From Symbiodinium natans (lineage: Eukaryota > Sar > Dinophyceae > Suessiales > Symbiodiniaceae), in NCBI GenBank assembly GCA_905221605.1, contig CAJNDS010002118.1, positions 457,501 to 521,500 on the forward strand: a DNA stretch of 64,000 nt, in the 5' to 3' direction. The translations under genes were made by a program, and so were the position numbers. Each line of letters starts with the position of its first letter. Position 1 is the stretch's first letter. Below, piece by piece: positions 39,710 to 50,900 of the stretch. A model generated the notes under the pieces. That model was not told the origin of the DNA, ran no database searches, and worked only from the letters and a program-made list of their open reading frames with translations.

Positions 39710-40145
39710 ATATGGCGTATAAGCTGTGAAGGTTGGGCTGCAGACTCGTTTCGGCAGCTTCGTGAGATGCGAAGAGCAGCCATGGCCCGATAGTGGAGGG
39801 CCATCTAACTCACTCACTCACTCACTCACGGCCTTCGAAGAGTCTTCAAGCCGAGCAGGGGGACTTAGCCCCGGCGTGTTGGCAGCTGTTGGGCGAACCA
39901 AAGTAGCAACGTTGGTCATGGTCGTTTGGACGGTGGCGGCACTGTATTCTGGGGGCAACAATCTCTACATGACATGAGAGCCATCTAACATCTTTATCCC
40001 ACCCCACGCCGCCTCAGGCGGCAAACCACCCAAACCTATTCCATTTAGCGCTTAGGCCTTAACTCAAGTCAACAGCCCACCCGCAAAAACTCCTTCCATT
40101 TCAGGGGGTCTCGTGTCAGGAGTTGGGAGGGTCCCAGGCATTCAA
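39710..40145. repeat. Dispersed repeat F, copy 2, carrying a 170-bp insertion
   Basis: Same words as 13749-13985 but interrupted by about 170 bp (39811-39979) that starts with a (TCAC)n run. GCCATCTAAC occurs on both sides of the extra DNA, as a target-site duplication would. The 83-codon ORF 39726-39977 spans the junctions and is not a gene. Confidence 0.58.
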
Positions 40146-40259
40146 GGCCAGACGACGAGCAGAAGGAGGTTTGAGGGGTGTCTCAGGGGAGTGTAGGGGG
40201 TCCTGAGACCCCCCCTAGCTGCAGGAGGAGGGCCTAAGCGAGGGTTTAGGGTTATGACA

Positions 40260-41515
40260 CAGGATGTGTAGCCAGAGCCACGTTTCAAGGAATAATTATT
40301 GTAATGGAAAAATTAAATCTGTTTTGGGGAGCTTGTGATTTATGATATTTTTGCGAATTTTCCATGCTTCTCGTCGATTGTATGAGAAAATGTGTTCTTT
40401 TTTGAAAAATTGATGTGTTTCATCGATGTTATGAAAAGTTTCTGAGTTTTTTTAATTGATTTTGGTCGGCTTTGTGTGTTTCTGTAATGGAAATAGTGCA
40501 AAACTGATGAATGACATAAAATTTTTTTTCAAAAAAGTAAACTTCCATAAAATCGACGAAAAAGCATAATGTTTTCATTAGAAAGTCCTAAAATTTTCGT
40601 AAAACCGAAGTAAAAATATCATATATCCAAAAACTTCAAGAAACATCTCAATCATAAAATATTCATAAATACAAGTATTTGGCAACGTGCTCTCTGTGGC
40701 TTTTCAAATTCGGAAATGTAAGGTAATCCCTGAATTTTTCCTATAAATGTTGAAGAATGAAGACTAAATTGGACTGTTAACAATCATGAATTTATTGTCT
40801 TAATGGTACGTACACGTAATTTTGATAAATGTTCTCTATACCATACTGCTTATATCTCCAGTATGAATATCACTTTGCGCGTGAAGACTGTGATTGAAAA
40901 GATCCGCTTGAAAAATTATGGAATTGAAAGTGTGTTGACTCCTGCTTACTCTGGTGAGGGATTTGCAATAACAAGACATGTTTCAGTGTATCAATCATAT
41001 TCATTGGCATTGAGTAGCAATAGCAGTATTATTGCTCAATAAACCAATATCTGGCTATTTCAAGCATTGTCTTGTCAACTGTTGTTATTGAAGATCTGTC
41101 TAAATGCTCCAATATTCAGCTAGTTTGTTTGAGTAATAACAGCCAGACATTAATATCCAAAACGATCAAATGACATTGCACTCATAAACATTGAATTAAA
41201 ACCCAACAAACATGAAAAACACAATACCGCCATTCACCTTTTAAAATTATGTCTACTGTGTGCAAAGCCAACAAATTATCGAAAACTATATTTACAAGAA
41301 AAATATCTTTCAAAATACAAACAGTACACACATACGTACAAACCATAGATTTCTAAAATTAAAGATGTTCATTTGCTGAAAATAAGAAGCACATCAAGTT
41401 TGTAGCTGTCCAGTGATTGAGTTTAATGTTCCCCAGAACAGGGTGTGGCTGTAATAATTAATAATTCAAACTAAAATGGTTTGCGTCAGCAAAATGACAT
41501 ACTGTAATATCGTCA
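40260..41515. other. AT-rich block without telomere-type repeats
   Basis: About 1.25 kb with much lower GC than anything around it, many A and T runs and AAAATTTTC-like words. The longest plus frame (40803-41042, 79 codons, MVRTRNFDKCSLYHTAYISS) ends LSSNSSIIAQ; I do not recognise it. Could be transferred DNA, an old element or a regulatory spacer. No promoter or terminator I can name. Confidence 0.6.
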
Positions 41516-42010
41516 TTATTCTAGCAAAACTGAGCTGGCGCCTTGGGCGGTGGTCGTCTGCGGCTGCTCCGGCGCCACTGGAGTCTGCCTCTTCTGCAGC
41601 TGCGGATTTCCGGCGGCTTCCACCACTGGGATGGGTGGCTCCTCCGCGCCAGTCCGCTCATCGCTTTCTTCTGCAGAGGCTTCGCTTGGGTGGATGGAGC
41701 TCGCGGAAGACCCTCTTGGACCGGAGCCCTTTTGGCGATCTGCTCGCCCCGCTCTTGGAAGCCCTCGCATGGTCTTGACCTTAGGCCTTGTTCTCCATGG
41801 CAGCAACGGAGTCGCGGAAGTCTGTCAGCTCCTTGTCACGATCGTCCTCCCGGCCGAAACTCCGCTGGCCTGCGCCCATACATTTTCCGAGCGATGGCAT
41901 CCATGAAGAAGTTCATTCCGGCCCCGGCGACGCACGGAAGCGCTGGACGAGGCCTCACTTCCGGCTGCACGGCCGAATCCGGCGCCAGCTGCCCTGCCCA
42001 GCTTGCCGGA

Positions 42011-43265
42011 CCTGGAGAGCCCTATGGCCTTTAATTAAGGCCATGCGTTTCATGTCTCGTCGGGCACGCCTGCAGGGCTGCCGGTATATGGCGGCGTCAT
42101 GACCACCATGTTCCCAACGTCAGAAGGGATGCCTTATATTACAGAGCCAAGGATTGTGAATCAATGCAATACACCATTGGTGCAGTTTTAAACGTTGGCG
42201 CCTGAGCCCAGAGGACTCATCATCCATGACCCCGATGAATCGGGCACAGGGCTTCTCCCCAACATGGAACTCGGGGTCACAACTGCGCAGGGATATGCAT
42301 GCGTATACGAACACTCTAGCCAGATTTCCACACCGAACCTGGTCTGCCCGTGTACACACACACACACACAGGGCCTCTTGAGCGCACAGACGTCGCGCGG
42401 CTGCCAGTCCAGAACCGATGCATAGACATCGGGCCCATGCCCGGCACCAGCCCCGGCCCACGGCGCTTCCAACCGGGCGGCAGCTGATGCTCCATGGCCA
42501 GCCCAGGTCCACAGACCAATCAAAAACAGCAAGATCGAGCAGCAATTTAAATTGCACGAGCACGCAGTGGCAGATATCACGCAAAGCCCGACTTGCAAAC
42601 TCACTAGCATCAAAGCACAAGCCCATCTTGCAACTAGCAGATCAGTCCTCACGCACGATCTGCGCGGCGATCATCGCGAAGCATCGAAGCCTGGCACAAG
42701 CCCAACTTAACTTGCAACTAGCAGCTAGCATCAGACCTCATGCACGTTCTGCACGGCGATATCATCACGAGGCGTCGAAGCCTGGCAGATTCAGCAAATG
42801 CAAAATCGATCACGCAGGCAGCATGCATGCACACCGTGCGCTTAATTAAGCAAGCCGGCGCGGCCAGCTGCCATCATCCGGGCGAACCCGGTCATGACAG
42901 GGCGATCATGCGTGAAGGCAACATGCAATAGACGCGCCGACCTGCCCCCCCCCTGCAACAAGTCATCATGTGCATGAAATTGCGCGCATGTGTGTACGTG
43001 TGTGTATATAGTACAAGTTTCAAAAGGTTGCGTGTGTATAGTTGTTATGTGTTTTGCGATGTCGGACCTTGCAAAACTGTAGCAAAAGCCCGCCTGTTTT
43101 GATTTTGTCTTTTTTCGCATGAATTATAAAATACCAAAGTTGGCGCGCAACAAGAAAGGCCACATGGCCATTTTTTCGGGCGGCCCCCGGCGCGCGTTGC
43201 GAAAAAAAGGCCATGGCTCCAAAATAAGGCCATGGCCTTAATTAAAGGCCATAGGGCTCTCCAGG
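42011..43265. mobile_element. 1.25-kb element with perfect 34-bp inverted ends
   Basis: CCTGGAGAGCCCTATGGCCT then TTAATTAAGGCCAT at 42011-42044 recurs exactly inverted at 43232-43265. The inner part, ATGGCCTTTAATTAAGGCCAT, is itself palindromic. The interior has a CA microsatellite (about 42354-42370), a roughly 90-bp tandem duplication (42612-42787) and no convincing gene. It splits a coding-like block; I see no clear target duplication. Confidence 0.7.
42612..42787. repeat. Tandem duplication of about 90 bp
   Basis: Two diverged copies beginning CACAAGCCCA, both with CTTGCAACTAGCAG and ending ATCGAAGCCTGGCA or GTCGAAGCCTGGCA. Confidence 0.7.
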
Positions 43266-45061
43266 GAGCACTCAGCAAAGAACTCCAAGAGCCAAGCGCT
43301 GCCCGGGTAGAGAGGTTCAGCGCCCGCAGCCGGGGCTCCAAGATCACATCCTGCCATTGACCCGCCGCATCACGGCCGAAGGACCACAGGGCACGAAAAA
43401 CCGCTTTGATCTGCTCCTCGCTTCGCGCCTCATCCTTGTGTTCAGGTTATTGACAATTGAGGACCCGGAGTTTTTTGAAGAGATCGCGCTCCTCCGCCTT
43501 CTCCACGAGGATCGAGGGCACCTCGAGGTGGCGATCCATGTCCTTGACGGACGTCAGCCACGCGTCCAGTGTTGTGGCTAGCTCAGACACGCCATACTCC
43601 GATCTCCGGCACAGCTCAGTCTTGTCCGCCGACAGCCCGGCGGCCAGCAGGGCAGGGTTCTTGAACGTAGGCACATCCGTGTCTTTGGTAGCACGCCGTC
43701 TGGCATCGGAGCTGCCATCTGCCACCTTCTTCGGCGCAGATATGTACTGCTGCATGGCACTGTGAGAAACTATGCTCCAGTTCGGCACGCCGGCGTAAGT
43801 GCGCGCCTTCCTTTCCTGCTCCATGGCATGGGCACCTACGTTGGCGGAATGCAAATCTGAAGGCTGGTGGACTTGATCCGCCCAAAGCTGTGGCACAGGA
43901 TGCATGCTGGAAGACAGGGCTTCTCCAGAGGGGCCCATCGAGTGACGCAACACTACACAGCTCCTCAGCAGCATCCATAACCATAGCTGAAAAGTCGTCT
44001 TCCTGCAGCTGACGAGTGAAGGCTCTCTGCGCAGAAAGACTGGCTGCACATTCCTTCAAGTGAGCCTGGACGCTGCTTGCCGACCTCCGTGCTCACACCA
44101 TAGAAGGAACGCCATTCCAACTCTTGACGCAAAGGAAATCCCAAACGCATAGATTACTCGACTAAACACCTCCGGGACGCGCCTCTTGCGGGAACCCGAC
44201 AACTTCCGGAGCGGCCTTGCGGCCGCAACGGATGCCTCCGCCTCCCGCAGGTGTATATATAAGTATACGTGTATACATGCAGCAGAACAGCTTCCACCAT
44301 GCGACAGAGCAGCCGCTGCGACTGCGCCATGTTGCTTCTTCCAGTCCTTGCTGTCGATCAACAACATTTACAGGTTTGGATGCATTCTCCCGCCCAGCGG
44401 CCGAAGATCTCATGGCAGATGGCGCCGGCAAGTCTAGAGAGTGTGGCCATTCCACGTCACCCCTCCGCTGCATCAAGCACACGCCACCACCAAAATTGTT
44501 AGGGTTTAGGGCAACTCCCTCAAGTTCCACCTTTTATGTCGAACCCTTGTGAGCATGCCCCTTGACTTGAGAGACTAGGGCCTGGGGTTTTGGGGCTTAG
44601 GGTTTAGGGTTTATAAGGATTGATAAGTTAGGGTCTGTAAGGGCTTTGGGCTTCTAGCGAACCATGAAAACGGCCCCTTCAGGAACCTTCAGGAACCAGG
44701 ACCTGCGCGGCGCCCCGGTTTAGGGCAAAGTCAGGGTAGCCATGGCTGGGAATTTAGGGCTTAGGATCCATGAGGGTCGAGTGTTCAGGGTTCAGGGTTT
44801 AGGGTCTAGGGTTTAGGGTAAGGATTGGGGGCTGAGGTTTGAAGCCTTTGAGACTTCGGCACGCACCAACCGCCAACCACCAAGCCAGGGAGGGGGGGTG
44901 GAGGGGGTTTGAAGTCTTTGGGGCCTTTTGTTTTCGCCTCCGAAGAGGCTTTGGGTTTGCGGGGCTTTAGGTCTAGGATTCAAGGTATGGAGGTGGCTCG
45001 GAAGCCTCAACCCCTAAACCCTAAACCCTAAACCCTAAACCCTAAACCCTAAACAGTCCTC

Positions 45062-45139
45062 TGCGCGCGGGCGCACAGCGCCGCGCTGCCCAGGGCGGCA
45101 GCGGACATCTCCACGGCCTTGCCGTTGTCAAGGGGCTCC
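45062..45139 (-). CDS. Probable exon, unknown protein
   Basis: EPLDNGKAVEMSAAALGSAA then LCARA(Q), GA donor. Bracketed by CCCTAAA (45.01-45.05 kb) and TTTAGGG (45.15-45.20 kb). Confidence 0.5.
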
Positions 45140-45758
45140 CTTGGGTGTAGGGTTTAGGGTTTAGGGTTTAGGGTTCAGGGTTTAGGGTTTAGGGCTGAGG
45201 GTATTTGGGTCCCTTGTTGTGTAGCCCTCCGATGCAACCTGGACTTCGGACTCGGGGGTCGCGCAACCCGTCTAGGGTGGATTGGGGGCCCCTATGACAA
45301 TGAAATTTCCGAAGTGCAAAAAATGGGTTGCAAAAAGCCCAAGGGCATAGAGACTGGAGAGCCCGGTGACAAGACTGAACTGACTGAACCGTGCGACCTG
45401 GAGCCCTCAGCCCTGGAGGCCTAAACCTCAAACACCGAAAAGCCTAAAACCCTAAAACCCTAAACCCTTAAACCCTTCCACCCCAAAACCCTAAAACCCT
45501 CAACCCCTCAACATATTGACATCGAAGACAGCAACCCCCATCCAGACCGGTCTACGTAGACTTGGCAGAGGGGGAAGCTGCCCAAAGGACTCCCCCATTG
45601 CACCGAACGCACACCTGGCCTTCTACACTCAAGCCATCTCAAGCCCTAAACCCTAAACCCTAAACCCTAAGCCCTAAACCCTAAACCCTAAACCCTAACA
45701 ACCTCAAGACACCTAAAGCCCGCAAGCCCCAAAACACTCTCCTTTGAGGAAGCGCCGC

Positions 45759-45831
45759 CTCCAGCAGCGAGGTGGCGCTCAGCCGGGGGGTTCTGTCGGC
45801 GGCCTTGTTCATGTGTTCAAGGATATGAACA
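45759..45831 (-). CDS. Probable exon, unknown protein
   Basis: VHILEHMNKAADRTPRLSAT then SLLE; acceptor CCCAG|T, donor GAG|GC. CCCTAAA (45.64-45.70 kb) and TTTAGGG (45.83-46.0 kb) sit immediately on either side. Confidence 0.55.
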
Positions 45832-46039
45832 CTGGGGTTTAGGGTTTAGGGTTTAGGGTATAGGGTTAGGGTATAGGGTTTGGGGTTTAGGGTGAGGGGT
45901 TTAGGGTTTAGGGTTTAGGGTGTAGGTTTTAGGGTTTAGGGTTTAGGTTTTAGGGTTTAGGGTTTAGGGTTTAGGGTTTAGGGTTTAGGGTTTAGGGCAT
46001 GAACACTGGGGTGCTCTCCCAAATATGTACGGACTACGC

Positions 46040-46109
46040 AGGGTGACATGGGATCAGGGCCCGAATGCCATTCGCAGCTGTCTCGAAATCAACCCCACAA
46101 ATCAGGAGG
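46040..46109 (-). CDS. Probable exon, unknown protein
   Basis: LLICGVDFETAANGIRALIP then CHP, 70 nt, acceptor TGCAG, donor GC. No family recognised. Confidence 0.5.
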
Positions 46110-46250
46110 CTGCAGGGTTTCTGGTTGAGGGCTTAACCTAGACCCTAAACCCTAAACCCTAAACCGTAAACCCTAAACCTTAAACCCTAAACCCTAAACC
46201 CTTTCGGGGCTCAACCTGCCGAAGCCCCTGAGCCCCTATCTAAGGGTAGT

Positions 46251-46386
46251 TACATGGTCCCTTCGTATGGGCCTTCTAAACAAGGGGGCCCCTTACACGC
46301 CCCGCATCTACCCTATAAAACCCAAGGGCCCATACTTCAGAACCCTTTAAAGAATGTACGGGACCATATTCAGGGACCATGAAACT
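46251..46386. mobile_element. MITE-like family B, copy 3
   Basis: TACATGGTCCCTTCGTATGG to AGGGACCATGAAACTA; outer ends GGTCCC and GGGACC are inverted, so this copy may be the most complete. Confidence 0.58.
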
Positions 46387-47115
46387 AGCCTCAACCCTAA
46401 ACTCTAAACCTTAAACCCTAAACCCCTCATGTCACCTCCCCCCTACTCCCCAAGAGGGCTATGAGCTTGGACCTTAAAGATTCAAAGGCCTAAGCCCTAA
46501 ACCCCAAACCCCAAACCCTAAACCCTAAACCCTAAACCCCAAACCCTAAACCCCAAACTCTAAACCCTAAACCCTAAAAGGCTCAGGGCTTCCAGGCCCT
46601 TGCAGAGCAGATTTTTCGGTGCAGCGGCCGGTCTCCGAAGGCCTTTCGGCTTTGGGGTTTAGGGGTTTGGGGTTCCGGCCTTAGGACCTCAGGGGTTAGG
46701 GTTTAGGGTTTAGGGTGGAGGGTTTAGGGTGAGCTTAGGTGGGCTAGGTATTAGTACGATGAGGAGATTAGAGCCCCTAAACCCGAAAACCCTAGACCCT
46801 AGATCCTAAACCCTAAACCCTAAACCCTAAACCCTAAACCCTAAACCCTAAACCCTAAACCCTAAACCCTACTAAAACCCTAAACCCTAAACCCTAAACC
46901 CTAAACCCAAAGCAGTTCAGAGCTTCGCTTCCATGGAGGTCAGAGCCGCTGCCAGGGATATGGGAGGCCGGCCCATCCTAGAGATTTAGGGTTTAGGGTT
47001 TAGGGGTTTAGGGTTTTAAGGGTTTAGGGGTAGTGGTTTGGGGGCTTAGGGTTTAGGGTTTAGGGGTTTAGGGGTTCAGAGAGCTGGGGAGACAGGTTCC
47101 TGCTGGAACCCTTTA

Positions 47116-47160
47116 GAGGATTCTTTCATGGGGATGATGAAGCGCGCTCTCCTCTGAATG
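47116..47160 (-). CDS. Possible exon, SDR C-terminus
   Basis: IQRRARFIIPMKESS after CCCAG|C. It may be part of the SDR C-terminal region or a downstream gene; phase with the preceding exon is not settled. Confidence 0.35.
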
Positions 47161-47879
47161 CTGGGCTTGTCGGGTCTCGGACTCCCGAGTTCAGAGTTGG
47201 AGGCTTGCAAGTTCAGGATGTAGGGAAAAGAGACGCTCCTCCAAGGCTTCTGGGTCGAAGCTCTGAACCCCTAATAAGGGGACCGGGGGGGGGGGGGGGG
47301 GAGGAAGAGCAGCCAACGAACATCTCAAAACTGTGAGCAGCAACTATGGAATGCTCCTTGACCTTGGTTGGGTTCGCGCATTCGGGCTGATGGCTCTCAG
47401 GGTTTTGGGATTCGGGATTAGGGTTTAGGGCTTGGGGCTCAAAATCCCAAACCCTGTAGAGCCTTGCTTGCAATCAGCACAGCCACATTGCTTCGAGGCG
47501 AGAGATGTTCATGGAGATGTCGGCAGGCGACGGTGTCGGCAGGCAGTAAGTAGAACCTGTCTTGTCCCTAAACTCCAGAAACCCTGGACTCTACACCCTT
47601 CGGGAGTGCGAGCACTGTCTGGTATGCTACTCAGAAAGCGCATAGTAGACAAGCCCAGATTAGGTCGACCCCCATGCACCGCAAAAAACTCTAAAGCCCT
47701 TTCATTACTCCTAGGCGCGTTCCGTATTCACCCAAGGATGACCCTACAAACGCCCCAATCTCCTGTCAGCAATCAAGCCTGAGCCAACCACTCTTGCACC
47801 TAGTCATTCAACTAGGAAGGCTGCGGCTGGTTTAGGGGTCTTTAATTGGAGGTCTTTGAAAGAGCACCCAAACCTAAAC

Positions 47880-47966
47880 CTTTTCAGGCACGACGCCTCT
47901 TGCCCGCTCCTCCTCGACGCCGACGTGCCGTGCCACAGCGCGGACGAAGTCCAGGCGGGATAAAGC
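47880..47966 (-). CDS. SDR exon ([11 protein letters not shown])
   Basis: [20 protein letters not shown] then RARGVVPEK. LSRxDFAxxVA is typical of RmlD-like proteins. Phase 0 in; likely GT donor (GTTTAG). Confidence 0.82.
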
Positions 47967-50900
47967 CTCAGGTCCTTCTGTAAGATTCAGGGTTTAGGGT
48001 TTCGGGTTTAGGGTTTCGGGTTTCGGGTTTAGGGTTTAGGGTTTAGGGTTTGTCCTTCTGTGGGAAGCGTTTCGTATGCCACCTTTTGTGCTGGTGGACT
48101 ATGTTTGGAGGGTGGGATCTACAAGTGCCAAAGCGCTTTACGCTTCAGGGTATTGCCCTACGCCCTAAACCTTCAGGGCTAACCAAGAAGCCAAGCCGGT
48201 CCTCCAAGGTTTACAAGTCCAGTGAGTCGGCCCTGCAACAGCGCGCATTGTCTGCATCATTGGGGGTTTCGGGGTTTCGGGTTTGGGGAGGAGGGGCTTC
48301 CGGCCCTTATGTGCGGATTGGGAAGTAGGAGGTTGGCACCCTCAACTAGAAGCATCAAAACAGCATACCCCAGAAAGGGCCCACAACCTGCAAAGTTGCC
48401 TTGTGTCCATCTGAGCAGTTGCACATCTTCAGAAAAGCTTGCTGATTTCTGGAAATCGTCCAACAAATTTTGTGAGATCCTATATCCTATCGAGCCTACC
48501 TACCCAAGGGTGCAGGGCTCAGTTCCTGCGACTCCTAAAGCGAACTTACAAGCGAGATGATCGAGTCCAGAGGTCGAGAATGGTCAAGAGCAACGAACGC
48601 CTCCTTTAAGGGTTCCGGGGCGCGCTCGGCCCGTTGTGTGCTAGCCCCGAACCCCTAAACCCTAAACCCCAAACCCTAAACCCTAAACCCGTAATGCAAA
48701 ATGTGCTATAGGACGTAGAGGGCTCACAAAGCTCTTGCACCTGGACGGCCATGCGCAGCGCGTCTACAACATCGTCGATGTAGATGCAGGAGCGGATCCT
48801 GGCTCAGTGCTTGAAGGTTCTAGACTTAGGCATGAGGCTTCGCGCGGTTTGGGATTGAAGGGTTTAGGGTGCGAGAAGGGGAGAGCAAATGGAGGTAGAA
48901 TCCCGTCTCTGCGCAGTCCGTCTCAACCATGACTCGCTGGAGATCGCTGTAGACTCCGTAGAACTACGTTCGCAAACAGAGTGCGTCGAAGACATCTCCC
49001 ATGGTGATGGAAGTAGCTGCGAAATCGCGAGGACTACGATGCCGAGGGGAAGTAAACTTAACCCCTACTAAGGCACGTATTGGTCCTGATTCAAGGTGTA
49101 TTTATTGTCGCCCAATTTGGCTTTCGAGTTTACCAACGGTTGGCGAGGGGGGAGGAGGCACTTCGCCTGGCAAGCTTTAAAGAGTTTGAGTTGAGGGATA
49201 AAGAAAGCCTTTTGGCTCTGTAGGGCTTTATAGGGACCAGGTGTGAGGGCTTAGAGCTTCAGGGCACCAAAAACTAAGGCCCCCCAAGGGTGTGCCAGAG
49301 GCGCTGATCCGTGAAGGCGTCGAAAGGCTCACCAGACCGAAGTTTGTCCAGGGCAAACTGGAGGAAGGTGCTGTGCGCCCCCTCAACCGTGGGCCCGTAG
49401 ACGAACCTGACTCCCAAAAGCCCCGAAAGAGAGCGCGTCGCCCAAGATGATTCATAAGTATGGGTTTAGGGTCTACGGTTTAGGGTTCAGCGTTTAGGGT
49501 TTGGCAGGCAAACGCATGTAGGGAATCTGGGGGCGAGGGTTGCGGATGTCGGGTCTGGGGTTTCGGGCTTTGGGGGCGGGGGGGGGGGGGAGGAGTTTCG
49601 GGGTTTGGGGTGGCACCCCAACCCTCAAGGTCCATGTACCTTTATACTATATACTTGGGCCCTAAAGTTACTTTTGCAGGAACCCCTTTTAACCCTATTG
49701 AGGGTCCATGTACCTAGCAACCCCTTTAGGGCTTAAGCTTAGGGTGAGCCATCCTGGGTGACCAGGGAACGAGAGCCGGAGAATGGCGTGGCTGGGAAAG
49801 GCATCCCGGACAACCTCGTGAGCTATTTAGGGTTTAGGGTTTAGGGCTTAGGGTTTAGGCTTTAGGGTTTAGGGTTTAGGGTTTAGGGCTTAGAGTTGGG
49901 AGTTTGGAGTTGTGGGACTCTCAATATAGGGCTTAGGGTTTCGTCGGGGCTTCTTGCGGCTTATTGGCGTTTTTGCTAGGGTTTATAAGTTTGGTAGGGT
50001 TTTCAAGGGCTTTTTGGGGGGTTTATTAGGGTATATGAGTTTATTGGGGTGTATTCGGGAATACTCGGGTTTGTTGCGGTTTAGGGCGGTTCAATGCTTG
50101 CAGTTTCGCACTCTTAAAGGTGTAGCAGGATTGTACTGTGGAGCTGGGTGCCAATTTCCTATGTGGGAGGACCCCCCTCGCAAGGAATTTTACTGCAGAT
50201 ATGGGGTGGATCTCAATTATTTGATCTTTGTCCACCCAGAGGACTAGGGCCCCCGTGCGAAAAATAGGTGGCCCTCAAAGCCTAAACCTTAAATGTCCCG
50301 GTAAGTGGACAGAAATCTTGGTAGGGTTTTCAGGGGCGGCGGGGAGGCGGGGCCTCAGAGGCTCAGAGAAGCCAGCCTACCACTACCAGTTTAGGGTGTA
50401 GGGTTTAGGGTTTAGGGTTTAGGGTTTAGGGTTTAGGGTTTAGGGTTTAGGGTTTAGGGTTTAGGGTTTAGGGTTTAGGGTTTAGGGTTTAGGGTTTAGG
50501 GTTTAGGGTTTAGGGTCGGAGGGGGAACTTGCGACCTGAAAGCGTCCTAGAGGCTGCTCATCCCTGCACCCCACGGATGCTTGCGCAAGCAGGTTTGTAG
50601 GAGTTTGCGGCAGAGGCTAAGGCTTAGGGTTTAGGGTTTAGGGTTTAGGGTTTAGGGTTTAGGGCCTAGGGTTTAGGGTTTAGGGTTTAGGGTTTAGGGT
50701 TTAGGGTTTAGGGTTTAGGGTTTAGGGAAAAGAGGCTCTAGGGGTTAAGGTTTCGGGGGGAGGGGGGGGGCGGCTTCAGAGTCTCGGCTGGAGCACTTCA
50801 AGCCTTCAACCCAGCGGTGCGCAAAGTTCACCCCAAACCCAAAACCCCAAAGGCTTAAAACCCTGCAGCCCGTAATCCCTAAAACTGCCTAGAACCCTAA

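Larger units (their letters stand above)
41516..44370 (-). pseudogene. Broken coding-like block, probably a decayed gene
   Basis: Free of telomere-type repeats, with protein-like minus-strand stretches in changing frames. In order: REAEASVAAARPLRKLSGSR (44.27-44.16 kb), SAQRAFTRQLQEDDFSAMVM (about 44.03 kb), then a 200-codon frame (44049-43447) ending LFKKLRVLNCQ. After an in-frame TAA the same frame continues EARSEEQIKAVFRALWSFGR to 43.27 kb. Beyond a 1.25-kb insertion come MNFFMDAIARKMYGRRPAEF (41.92 kb), a frame change and an open tail to 41516. Either a pseudogene or a gene whose introns I cannot place. Family not recognised. Confidence 0.45.
44500..47080. repeat. Telomere-type arrays between candidate exons
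   Basis: CCCTAAA 45012-45052, 45646-45700, 46142-46202, 46505-46575 and 46800-46905; TTTAGGG 45150-45193, 45836-45995 and 46985-47075. Alternation of the two orientations around the islands is especially regular here. Confidence 0.88.
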
